DNA of 64,000 nt from Actinoplanes couchii (GTDB taxonomy: Bacteria; Actinomycetota; Actinomycetes; Mycobacteriales; Micromonosporaceae): contig NZ_BOMG01000099.1 of assembly GCF_016862075.1 (NCBI RefSeq), positions 1-64,000 on the forward strand, written 5' to 3'. This document shows, in pieces, positions 24,035 to 31,607 of this stretch; position 1 is the stretch's first letter, and each line of letters opens with the position of its first letter. Below the pieces are notes generated by a model. It was not told where the DNA came from, ran no database searches, and saw only the letters and a list, made by a program, of their open reading frames with translations. Position numbers and translations under genes: made by a program.

Positions 24035-24708
24035 TGAACGCACGCGACACCGTCTACCGGGAACTGCTGGAACGGCTGACCCACGGCCGCTACCAGGCGG
24101 GCGAACCGCTGATCCCGCAGACGTTGAGCGAGGAGTTCGAGGTCTCGCGGACCCCGGTCCGCGAGGCCCTGGCCCTGCTCGAACAGGACGGGTTGCTGGT
24201 CTCCGGCCGGCGCGGCTTCGAGATCCGGCGGCGCACCGACGAGGAGATCATGGAGATCTTCGAGACGCGCGCCGTCCTGGAGTCGTCGGCCGCCTACGCC
24301 GCCGCGACCCGCGCCACCCCGATCGACCTGGCCCGCCTGCAGGACCTGCACGACCGTTCCCAGGCGACCACCGACCCGGCCGAGGTCCGCCGCCTGTTCA
24401 ACCACTTCCACGACGCGGTCCGCAACGCCGGTCACAACCGGACCATGACGACCCTGCTGCGTACGATCGAGGCCCAGGTGAAGGTCTCCGCCCCGTGGTC
24501 CACGCCGGGCGGCCCCCGCGAGTTCGGCCCGAGCTACCTCGAACACGAGGCGATCCTGACAGCCATCCGCTCCGGCGACGCCCCCGCGGCCCGGACGGCG
24601 ACGTTGACCCACAGCGCCCACGACCGCGACGTCCGGGTCAGCCAGCTGATCATCCGGATGGCCGAGGACCCGAAGTCCCCCGACGCCACCGCCGCCGGCT
24701 GGCACTGA
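24034..24708 (+). CDS. GntR-family regulator (FCD/FadR subfamily)
   Basis: A 224-residue regulator with an N-terminal winged helix (LSEEFEVSRTPVREALALLE) and an all-helical FCD domain (about 75-210) with likely metal-binding His residues (FNHFHDAVRNAGHN). As the last gene of the thiM-monooxygenase-sulfurtransferase operon (TGATG junction) it is probably a self-limiting repressor released by a pathway intermediate. The operator is not identified, although the inverted repeat at 20890-20930 is a candidate. Confidence 0.88.
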   Translation: MNARDTVYRELLERLTHGRYQAGEPLIPQTLSEEFEVSRTPVREALALLEQDGLLVSGRRGFEIRRRTDEEIMEIFETRAVLESSAAYAAATRATPIDLARLQDLHDRSQATTDPAEVRRLFNHFHDAVRNAGHNRTMTTLLRTIEAQVKVSAPWSTPGGPREFGPSYLEHEAILTAIRSGDAPAARTATLTHSAHDRDVRVSQLIIRMAEDPKSPDATAAGWH

Positions 24709-24748
24709 CCCCGGCCGGCGCCGGAAAACGACGGCGGCCGGCAGGACA

Positions 24749-24770
24749 GGTTCCGGAAAAGACCGGAACC
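24749..24770. terminator. hairpin after the thiM operon
   Basis: GGTTCCGG pairs with CCGGAACC around an AAAAGA loop. Further out, ACGGCGG (24730-24736) and CCGCCGT (24780-24786) can pair to extend the structure. It lies between the convergent GntR and carbonic anhydrase genes. Confidence 0.75.
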
Positions 24771-24799
24771 GCCCACCGACCGCCGTAGTGGAACCGCTG

Positions 24800-25432
24800 T
24801 CAGACCGCCAGGAGACGACGGACCGGCTGGGCCTCGACGACCTCGCCGGAGCCGAGCGAGTAGAAGCTCGGGACCACGCTGACCCGCCCGGCGGTGATGG
24901 CCCGGTCGATCAGCGGTGAACGGTCCCGCAGCAGCTCAGCCGTGTAGCTGGCGTGCTGCTCGACGGTTTCGGTGAGTGTCTCGGCGCCGGCGATCCGGGC
25001 CCGGACGACGTCCGGGGCGATGTGCTCGCAGACCTCGCGGATGCTGCCCGGCGGCACCTTGCCCTCGTCGACCATCGCGGTGGCGGCGGCGACGGCGCCA
25101 CAGCTCTCGTGACCGAGAACGACGATCAGCGGAACCCCGAGGACCTCGACCGCGTACTCGATGGAACCGAGCACGGAGGCGTCGAAGACGTGACCGGCGG
25201 TACGGACCACGAACAGGTCACCGAGACCCTGGTCGAAGAGGATCTCCACCGGTACCCGGGAGTCAGCGCAGCCGAAGACGATCGCGGACGGCGCCTGGGA
25301 ACCGGTCAGCTCGGCCCGCCGGTGCGGGCCACGGCGCAGGTCCGCGGAGGTCAGACCGGCCATGAAGCGGGCATTACCCTCGCGCAGGGCAGCCCACGTC
25401 GTACCGGCAGCGGAACCATTGGCGTTGGACAT
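24800..25432 (-). CDS. beta-class carbonic anhydrase
   Basis: A zinc enzyme interconverting CO2 and bicarbonate, 210 residues. Zn and active-site residues by motif are Cys55 and Asp57 (CADSRVP), and His108 and Cys111 (GHESCGAV). The ATG has AGGAGAG close upstream. It begins 12 bases after the stop of the GAF-GAF chemoreceptor gene on the same strand, so the two are probably co-transcribed, with the receptor first. Confidence 0.94.
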   Translation of the reverse strand: MSNANGSAAGTTWAALREGNARFMAGLTSADLRRGPHRRAELTGSQAPSAIVFGCADSRVPVEILFDQGLGDLFVVRTAGHVFDASVLGSIEYAVEVLGVPLIVVLGHESCGAVAAATAMVDEGKVPPGSIREVCEHIAPDVVRARIAGAETLTETVEQHASYTAELLRDRSPLIDRAITAGRVSVVPSFYSLGSGEVVEAQPVRRLLAV

Positions 25433-25444
25433 GACTCTCCTGAA

Positions 25445-26995
25445 TCAGTTGATGATGGCGCCGGTGACCGCCACCTGCTCCTTGAGAACCTCGTTGATGA
25501 GGCCCTGGGTTTCGTTGATCTTTTCGACCGCGTGGTGGATCTGAGCCAGGGAGGCGACGACGGCGTCGACCCGTGACTGGATGGTGCTGACTCGCTCGCT
25601 GACTTCGGCGGTGGCGCGTTCGGTCTCTCCGGACAGCTCCTTGACCTCGCCGGCGACGACGGCGAAGCCCTTGCCTGCCTCACCCGCGCGGGCCGCCTCG
25701 ATGGTGGCGTTGAGGGCGAGCAGGTTGGTCTGGGCGGCGATCGACTGGATCGCCTGGACCACCTGGTTGATCTCGGCACTGGCCTGACCGAGGGCGGCCA
25801 CCTGCTCGTTGGCCTCGACGGTCAGACGTTCGCCGGTCTGCGCCACGGCCGACGCGTCGGCGACGTTGCGCTCCACCTCTCCGATGGATTCGAGGAGGGT
25901 CCGGCCTGCGGTGTTGAGCTGGGCTGCGGCGGTGAAGCGTTCGAGTGCCTGGCCGACAAGGAACGCGGTGTTACGCAGTGCGGCTTCGCGGCCCGGATAC
26001 ATGATCAGGGTCCGGGTGGCGAAGAAGTCCATCGTGCCGACGATCTGTCCTGCTACTCGAATCGGCAGGCAGACGCCGGACTTTACCCCTGCGGCCTGGG
26101 CAGCCGGCCGGCGTACACAGTCGGTGAGTTCGCCGAGGTCCTCGACGAAGACCAGGTCGCCGCGGGCCCAGGCACGACCGGACAGGCCGACACCCTTGGC
26201 GAACGAGGCGGACATGGTGACGCGGCGGAACTCGGCGCCGGCATCGCCGGATTCGAGGGCGAACCGGAGCACGTTGTCCTGCTCGTCGAGGGACCAGAAC
26301 GAGCCGTACTGCCAGTCGAAGTCGGCCCGGATCGTCTCCAGGGCGGAGCGGAGCGCATCGTCGCGGCTGGTGGCCTCGGTCATCTGCCGGATCACCGTGG
26401 AGACGGCGTCGACGTCCTGCGCGGACTTCTCCTGCTGGACGTTCTCGTGCAGGCGCACCAGGGCGGCGGAGACCAGGGCGCCGACGGCGCGGAGCACGCC
26501 GAGACGGCTCTCGGTGGGCTCCAGCTCCTCGAGGGAGAAGAAGTCCATGGTGCCGACGACCTGGTTCTTCTCGACGATCGGGAAGCAGACGCCGCTCTTC
26601 ACCCCGGCCTGCGTGGCCGAAGGCGCCCGTACGCAGTCGGTGAGGTCGGCGAGGTTCTTGACGAAGACCAGGTCGCGGCTGCGCCAGGCGCGACCGGAGA
26701 GGCCGACACCCTCGGCGAACGAGGCCTCCAGCGTGACCCGGCGGAACTGGTCGGTGACGGTGCCGCTCTCCTGGGCGAACCGCAGGACCTTCGCGCCGGC
26801 GTCGAGCTGCCAGTACGATCCGTACGCCCAGTGGAAGCGTTCCCGCACCAGGTTGAGGGCGGTGCCGATGGCTTCCTCAGGCGACTTGCACGTCTCCATG
26901 GCCCGCACGATCGCGGTGACCGCTTCGACGTCTTCCCGAGCCTCGATCAACTGGGCGTTGAGCTGCTCTGACTCTCGTTTCCGGCTGCCGAACAC
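25445..26995 (-). CDS. soluble chemoreceptor with two GAF domains
   Basis: A 516-residue protein without membrane segments. Two homologous GAF domains (about 25-175 and 205-345) each contain VGLSGRAW, DLVFV-(K/E)-(N/D)L, TDCVR and AGVKSGVC, followed by a VVGTMDFF or IVGTMDFF strand. The C-terminal ~150 residues form a methyl-accepting signalling hairpin with tip NLLALNATIEAARAGEAGKG. Motile-spore actinomycetes use such receptors for taxis, and soluble GAF receptors sense internal ligands or redox state. The conserved GAF Cys may bind a cofactor; this is inference. GTG start with GGAG upstream. Confidence 0.9.
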   Translation of the reverse strand: MFGSRKRESEQLNAQLIEAREDVEAVTAIVRAMETCKSPEEAIGTALNLVRERFHWAYGSYWQLDAGAKVLRFAQESGTVTDQFRRVTLEASFAEGVGLSGRAWRSRDLVFVKNLADLTDCVRAPSATQAGVKSGVCFPIVEKNQVVGTMDFFSLEELEPTESRLGVLRAVGALVSAALVRLHENVQQEKSAQDVDAVSTVIRQMTEATSRDDALRSALETIRADFDWQYGSFWSLDEQDNVLRFALESGDAGAEFRRVTMSASFAKGVGLSGRAWARGDLVFVEDLGELTDCVRRPAAQAAGVKSGVCLPIRVAGQIVGTMDFFATRTLIMYPGREAALRNTAFLVGQALERFTAAAQLNTAGRTLLESIGEVERNVADASAVAQTGERLTVEANEQVAALGQASAEINQVVQAIQSIAAQTNLLALNATIEAARAGEAGKGFAVVAGEVKELSGETERATAEVSERVSTIQSRVDAVVASLAQIHHAVEKINETQGLINEVLKEQVAVTGAIIN

Positions 26996-27118
26996 GCTGC
27001 TCCCTCTCTATCGAGCAGCGGTAGGGTGTGCCGCTCGTCTTGCCAGCAAAGTCGGCACGGCGCCTGGCGTCATGAGGAAATAGGCCCCCCACCCGGGTAG
27101 AGCACCCCAACCGCAACC

Positions 27119-27147
27119 TTGCCGTCTGCGGCAGCGGTCGCTATGTT
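27119..27147 (+). promoter_or_regulatory. sigma-70-like promoter for lcp
   Basis: TTGCCG, a 17-bp spacer and TATGTT lie about 80 bases before the lcp start in the 230-bp gap between divergent genes. It is the best hexamer pair in that gap. Confidence 0.5.
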
Positions 27148-27225
27148 AATGGGAAATCACACATCGATGAACGTGGACATGCGCTCGTAGCACCGGTAAC
27201 AGCCGATCCGGAAGCAGGAAAGCGA

Positions 27226-28443
27226 ATGCAGAATCTCAGTAGGAGAAGCGTTCTGACCCTCGGTGCCGCGCTGGGGCTCGCGGGCGTGGCGGCCGACCCG
27301 GGCCGGGCCTGGGCGTGGTCCTCGGCCGGTTCGATCGCCGGCACCGACACGATCACCGACCCGTGGAAGGTCTGGGACGACGCCACCGACCCGCTGCTCG
27401 TCTCGATGCTGCAGAACGGGCAGATCCCCGCGGTCAACACCGCCTTCGACAACTTCGTCAAGAACGGCGACCCGCTGCCGGCCGGCATCCCCGCCGCGCT
27501 CACCACCTGGCTGCAGCAGCACAACACCCTGCCGTCGTGGGCCGATCAGGCGAAGCTGAACCAGGCGGCCCAGTTCAACAAGCGGATGAGCCTCTACCTC
27601 TTCCTTCTGTACGGGCTGGGCAGCGGCATCATGAGCACGGTCATCCCGCGGGAGGCCCGCAACGTCTACTGGTCCGAGGGCGGCGCCGTGATGAAGTCAC
27701 GCGCGGCCAAGACCTTCACCTACGGCTACGACCTGAGCGCCCTCGACGCGTTCCAGCCCAGCGGGCACTTCATCACCACGTCGAACAAGACGCGGCTGAC
27801 CCACGCCGCCGTCCGGCACCTGCTCCCCCAGTCGTCGCACTGGCGGGCGGTCACCGACGACCAGGACTTCATCCCGATCAGCAACGGCGACATCCTGATC
27901 ACGTTCCACAGCCTCGGTACGTTCGTGCACGGCAAGCTGAAGTCGTGGGGCATCCGGATGACGGCCGCCGAGGAGGCCGCGTTCCTGCACATGTGGCAGG
28001 TCGCGCTGCACCTGCTCGGGGTCCGTGACGACTTCATCCCGGCCTCGTGGGCGGCGGCGAAGGAACAGTCGGCGTACGCGCTGACCCCGCTGATGGCCTC
28101 CACCCCCGAGGGCATCGACCTGGCCGGCGTCCTGCTCAACCTGACGTCCGAGATCGACCTGGGCGTGACCCGGGGCTTCCAGCGGGAGTTCGCCCGGTAC
28201 CTGCTCGGCGACAAGGTCGGCGACTGGCTGCGGCTGCCGCGTGACCTGGTGTCCCGGGGCGTGATCGAGGTGGGCTGGCCGGCCTACGTCGCCTTCCGGG
28301 AGGGCACGTCCGGGGTCATCCCGACCACGTACTCACTGTTCGACAGGTTCATCCGCGGGCTGGCGATGCTCTTCCTGAACAACGGGACGTCACCGACGTA
28401 CACGCCGATCACCATCCCCACCGGCAACCGCGCCGGAACCTAG
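27226..28443 (+). CDS. lcp: latex clearing protein (rubber oxygenase)
   Basis: A secreted haem-b dioxygenase that cleaves cis-1,4-polyisoprene to oligo-isoprenoids with keto and aldehyde ends. Length (405 residues) matches the Lcp family, about 400. A Tat signal (SRRSVLTLG, residues 5-13) leads a hydrophobic stretch to about residue 30. Within DUF2236, Arg159, Thr163 and His193 (KSRAAKTFT, RLTHAAVR) have the same spacing as Arg164, Thr168 and haem ligand His198 recalled for Lcp of Streptomyces sp. K30. AGGAAAG precedes the ATG. Its end overlaps the convergent TetR gene by 54 bases. Confidence 0.9.
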   Translation: MQNLSRRSVLTLGAALGLAGVAADPGRAWAWSSAGSIAGTDTITDPWKVWDDATDPLLVSMLQNGQIPAVNTAFDNFVKNGDPLPAGIPAALTTWLQQHNTLPSWADQAKLNQAAQFNKRMSLYLFLLYGLGSGIMSTVIPREARNVYWSEGGAVMKSRAAKTFTYGYDLSALDAFQPSGHFITTSNKTRLTHAAVRHLLPQSSHWRAVTDDQDFIPISNGDILITFHSLGTFVHGKLKSWGIRMTAAEEAAFLHMWQVALHLLGVRDDFIPASWAAAKEQSAYALTPLMASTPEGIDLAGVLLNLTSEIDLGVTRGFQREFARYLLGDKVGDWLRLPRDLVSRGVIEVGWPAYVAFREGTSGVIPTTYSLFDRFIRGLAMLFLNNGTSPTYTPITIPTGNRAGT

Positions 28444-29571
28444 GGCGTTCGTCGCGAGCGCGGTCACCGCGTCGCGATGGCCGGGGGTGTCCTCCCAGCG
28501 CAGGGCACGCCCGGCCTCCACCACCACCCCGAAACAGGCGTGCACCAGCAGCCGGGCCTGACGCGGGTCCAGCTCCGGGCGGGCGGCCCGGAGCTGGTGC
28601 TCCCAGACCGCGATGTACTCCCGCTGGGCCAGTATCAACGGCCGGCGCAGGTCGGCCGGCAGGCCACGGATCTCCGCCTCGGCGACACTGTTCAACGCGT
28701 TGTGCTCGAAGCTGTAGGCGACGTACGTCGCGGTCAGCGAGTCCAGGGACGGGCTGCTGCGCTCCACCGCCTGGGACAGCAGGCCGGCGGCTTGCAGACA
28801 CGCCGCCACCAGAATGTCGATCTTTCCGGGGTAGTGCCGGTAGATCGCCGACGGGGCCAGCCCCACCGCGCTGGCGATCTGCCCGTTCGTCACGTTGGCG
28901 AACCCGTCCCGGGCGAACAGCGGGATCGCGGCCGCCAGGATCTCGGCCCGCCGGGTCCGTGGCACCGGCGGGGCGGGCAGGTCGACCCGGGCGGCGCTCT
29001 CGAAGGCCTCGGTCGCCGCCACCCGCAGCGCCGAGACCAGCAGCATCTCCTCGATCCGGCGCTGGGCGATCGACGTGTGGTGCATGGTGACCGACCCGAT
29101 CACGCCGAGCGCGGCGACCGCCCGCAGCCGGGCTCCGGTTCCGCCCGCGATGGTCCTGCCGGCGATCCGCGTCACGACCTGCTCGAACTTGGCCCGCAGG
29201 CGGCGGCGGTCGTCACGGTCCAGGTAGCGGGCCTCCCACCGGTACAAGCCGCCGGACGCCCGGTGCGTGATCGTCACCCGGATGAGCGCGGTCAGCAGAC
29301 CGGGCAGGCCGGCGTCCGGCGGCGCGTCGTCCAGCGCCGCGACCAGCCGGTCGGCCATCACGTCGGCACAGCCCGCGAACAGGGCGTACTTGTTCGGGAA
29401 GTGCCGGTACAGCGCGGCGGCGCTGATGCCCACACCGGCGGCGATCTCCTCCATCGAGGCCGCGTGGTAGCCACGCTCGCTGAACACCTGACCGGCCGCC
29501 TCGACGATGAGCTGCTTGCGGTTGTGCGGGCGGGTGGCCGCGGTCGGCCCGGCAATCATGGGGCCAGTCAA
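28390..29571 (-). CDS. tandem double TetR-family regulator
   Basis: A 393-residue fusion of two complete TetR modules. The first HTH is MEEIAAGVGISAAALYRHFP (about residues 40-59). The second, after a Pro-rich linker near 205, contains TNGQIASAVGLAPSAIYRHY. Ordinary TetR proteins are about 200 residues and dimerise, so this chain may act as a built-in dimer. TetR-type LcpR proteins are known to repress lcp genes, which fits this position. The TTG at 29571 has GGGAGG 8 nt upstream; an ATG lies four codons later. It is divergent from the multicopper oxidase and convergent with lcp. Confidence 0.87.
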   Translation of the reverse strand: MTGPMIAGPTAATRPHNRKQLIVEAAGQVFSERGYHAASMEEIAAGVGISAAALYRHFPNKYALFAGCADVMADRLVAALDDAPPDAGLPGLLTALIRVTITHRASGGLYRWEARYLDRDDRRRLRAKFEQVVTRIAGRTIAGGTGARLRAVAALGVIGSVTMHHTSIAQRRIEEMLLVSALRVAATEAFESAARVDLPAPPVPRTRRAEILAAAIPLFARDGFANVTNGQIASAVGLAPSAIYRHYPGKIDILVAACLQAAGLLSQAVERSSPSLDSLTATYVAYSFEHNALNSVAEAEIRGLPADLRRPLILAQREYIAVWEHQLRAARPELDPRQARLLVHACFGVVVEAGRALRWEDTPGHRDAVTALATNALGSGAVAGGDGDRRVRR

Positions 29572-29593
29572 TCACATAGCCTCCCGACAGCCT

Positions 29594-29604
29594 TCGCTCA
29601 GCGA
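29594..29604. promoter_or_regulatory. short inverted repeat between the double TetR and oxidase genes
   Basis: TCGCT-C-AGCGA is an 11-bp palindrome midway in the 65-bp divergent gap. It is a candidate half or full site for the TetR protein. Confidence 0.35.
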
Positions 29605-29636
29605 TCTATCAAGGTCCACATTGAATCTCATCGCTC

Positions 29637-31124
29637 ATGACAGATACCTGCAACAAACGGGTGAGCCGCCGGCACGTGCTCGCCGGGGTGTTCGGCGCGG
29701 GGGCTCTCGCCGCGCTGGCCACCATCAGCAAGGGCACCTCCTTCGCTGAAGAGGCCACGACCCTGGTGGCAGCCACCGGCACCCTGCCCGTCCCGGAGCA
29801 GCTGGTCGCCACCGAGTCCGACGGCGTCTCGGTCTTCACCCTGGCCGCCGGGACCGGCACCGACACCACCCTGATCAGCGGTAAGGAGATCGAGACCGCC
29901 GGGTACAACGGCACCTTCCTCGGCCTCACCATGATCGTCAGCGACGGCGAGAAGGTCCGCTGGGACATCACCAACAACCTCGGCGACGAGACCACCGTGC
30001 ACTGGCACGGCCTGCACATCGCGCCGTCCGCCGACGGTGGCCCGCAGAACGTCATCGAGGCCGGCGGCACCTGGTCGCCGGAGACCACGATCAACCAGGG
30101 TGAGGCCTGCACCCTCTGGTACCACCCGCACGGTCTCGGCACCACCGCCGAGCAGGTCACCCTCGGGCTCGCCGGGATGCTGATCGTCGACGACGGCTCC
30201 GCGGAGAACGCCGCCCTGCCGCACGACTACGGCGCCGACGACAGCCCGATCATCATGCAGTCCACCGCGATCACCAGCGCCGGGGCGTTCGCCACCACCA
30301 ACAACAACTTCACCGCCTCCGCCTCGACGCTGAAACTCCTGGTCAACGGATTCAGTGCGACGGACACCACCCCCACCCTTTCCGTCGCGTACGGCCGGGT
30401 CAGACTCCGCCTGCTCAACGCGTCGCTCACCGACAGCATCACCCTGGCGCGCTCCGACGGCGGCGCCCTCACCCAGGTCGCCAGCGACGCGGGCCTGCTC
30501 GCCGCGCCGCTGTCGGTGTCGACGCTGCGGATCAGCCCCGGTGAGCGCGCCGAGATCGTCCTGGACCTGACCGCCGCGGACACCGCCGTCACCCTGAACG
30601 CCACGGTCCGCAACACCACCAACGGCACCCGCTACACGGTCGCGATGCTGCAGGTAGGCAGCACCGCGACGACGGCCGCCGACGCCCTGCCGTCGGTGCT
30701 CAACACGATTCCCGCCCTCGACGCGACCGGCGCGACCACCCGCACCTTCACCCTGAGCAACAGCGGCGCGTCCATGCTGATCAACGGTATCGCCGGAACC
30801 ACGATGGACATCATGGACGCCAACGCGGTGATGACCACCCTGGGCGCCGTCGAACAGTGGACCATCACCAACAGCAGCACGAACATCTACCACAACTTCC
30901 ACCTGCACGACGTGCCGTTACAGATCGTCTCGGTAGCGGGCGCGGCTCCCACCGGAGCGAATCTGGGCTGGCGGGACACCGTCGAGGTGGTCCCCGGCAC
31001 GTCGGTGGTCATCAGGATGCAGTTCACCGACTACGCCGACAACGAGTTCATGTACATGCTCCACTGCCACAACGTCATCCACGAGGACGACGGCATGATG
31101 CTGGGCCTGATGGTCATGGGCTGA
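29637..31124 (+). CDS. Tat-exported multicopper oxidase
   Basis: A 495-residue laccase-like oxidase. The Tat signal is SRRHVLAGVFG (residues 10-20). Copper motifs in order are HWHG (122-125), WYHPH (161-165), HNFHLHD near 435 and HCHNVIHEDDGMM (476-488), with the T1 ligand Cys477 and an axial Met. These give one T1 and one trinuclear site for four-electron O2 reduction. The physiological substrate may be copper(I), phenols or metal ions. It is divergent from the double TetR and next to a Cys-rich small protein. Confidence 0.92.
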   Translation: MTDTCNKRVSRRHVLAGVFGAGALAALATISKGTSFAEEATTLVAATGTLPVPEQLVATESDGVSVFTLAAGTGTDTTLISGKEIETAGYNGTFLGLTMIVSDGEKVRWDITNNLGDETTVHWHGLHIAPSADGGPQNVIEAGGTWSPETTINQGEACTLWYHPHGLGTTAEQVTLGLAGMLIVDDGSAENAALPHDYGADDSPIIMQSTAITSAGAFATTNNNFTASASTLKLLVNGFSATDTTPTLSVAYGRVRLRLLNASLTDSITLARSDGGALTQVASDAGLLAAPLSVSTLRISPGERAEIVLDLTAADTAVTLNATVRNTTNGTRYTVAMLQVGSTATTAADALPSVLNTIPALDATGATTRTFTLSNSGASMLINGIAGTTMDIMDANAVMTTLGAVEQWTITNSSTNIYHNFHLHDVPLQIVSVAGAAPTGANLGWRDTVEVVPGTSVVIRMQFTDYADNEFMYMLHCHNVIHEDDGMMLGLMVMG

Positions 31125-31143
31125 CCCGAGGTCCCACTTCCCA

Positions 31144-31171
31144 CCCGGCCCGCCCGGACACCCCGGCCGGG
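31144..31171. terminator. possible hairpin after the multicopper oxidase
   Basis: CCCGGCC (31144-31150) can pair with GGCCGGG (31165-31171) across a 14-base loop in the gap between two convergent genes. There is no T tract, and other foldings of this GC-rich run are possible. Confidence 0.35.
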
Positions 31172-31196
31172 CCGGATCCCCCACCGCCAGGAACGG

Positions 31197-31328
31197 TCAG
31201 GAACAGTTGCCCCACTGGCAGTTGTGACCGGACGGCTTCCGGCCCATCCGTTCGGCCTCCTTGCACCACGCGCACTTCGTCCGGCCGGCCTTCACACACG
31301 CACAACCCATCTCGCACCTGCTTTCCAT
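31197..31328 (-). CDS. 43-residue cysteine-rich protein
   Basis: A small frame not expected by chance from its composition: it begins MESRCEMGCACVKAG, continues KCAWCKEAERMG and ends NCQWGNCS. It has seven Cys, mostly in CxxxCxC and CxxC arrangements, and one His, suggesting zinc or copper binding or disulfides. I do not recognise a named family. A start at the internal ATG (31310) has a better Shine-Dalgarno site (GCAGG) and would leave a 37-residue protein. It is convergent with the multicopper oxidase, which makes a metal-handling role worth testing. Confidence 0.55.
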   Translation of the reverse strand: MESRCEMGCACVKAGRTKCAWCKEAERMGRKPSGHNCQWGNCS

Positions 31329-31344
31329 CGTTGCGGGCAGTCAG

Positions 31345-31464
31345 TCATCCCTGCATCTCGCGGCGACGCTCCTCAGCGCGCTCGTTGAAGACGACCGCGG
31401 CACGTGGGCGTCCGCGAGCCAGCCAGACAGCGAGCGAAACCGGCCAGAACATCACGGTCACCAC
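31345..31464 (-). CDS. possible small membrane protein with uncertain start
   Basis: The frame codes a hydrophobic helix (TVMFWPVSLAVWLA) followed by a charged Arg/Glu-rich tail ending REMQG. Protein-like sequence appears to extend further upstream (IKIFGRDGFGLSWFLDHVV), but no ATG, GTG or TTG sits at the natural beginning. The GTG at 31464 is the first usable start and has no clear Shine-Dalgarno site. It may be a decayed gene or may start at a rare ATC. Confidence 0.35.
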   Translation of the reverse strand: MVTVMFWPVSLAVWLARGRPRAAVVFNERAEERRREMQG

Positions 31465-31607
31465 GTGATCGAGGAACCAGCTCAGGCCGAACCCGTCCCT
31501 CCCGAAGATCTTGATCCGACCCTGACCGACCCCGGCCCGATGCCACCGGCAGGCTCTGCTCGCGCCGATCGATTTCGGCCACCGGCCCCTGCTCTGCGGG
31601 TGCTGTC

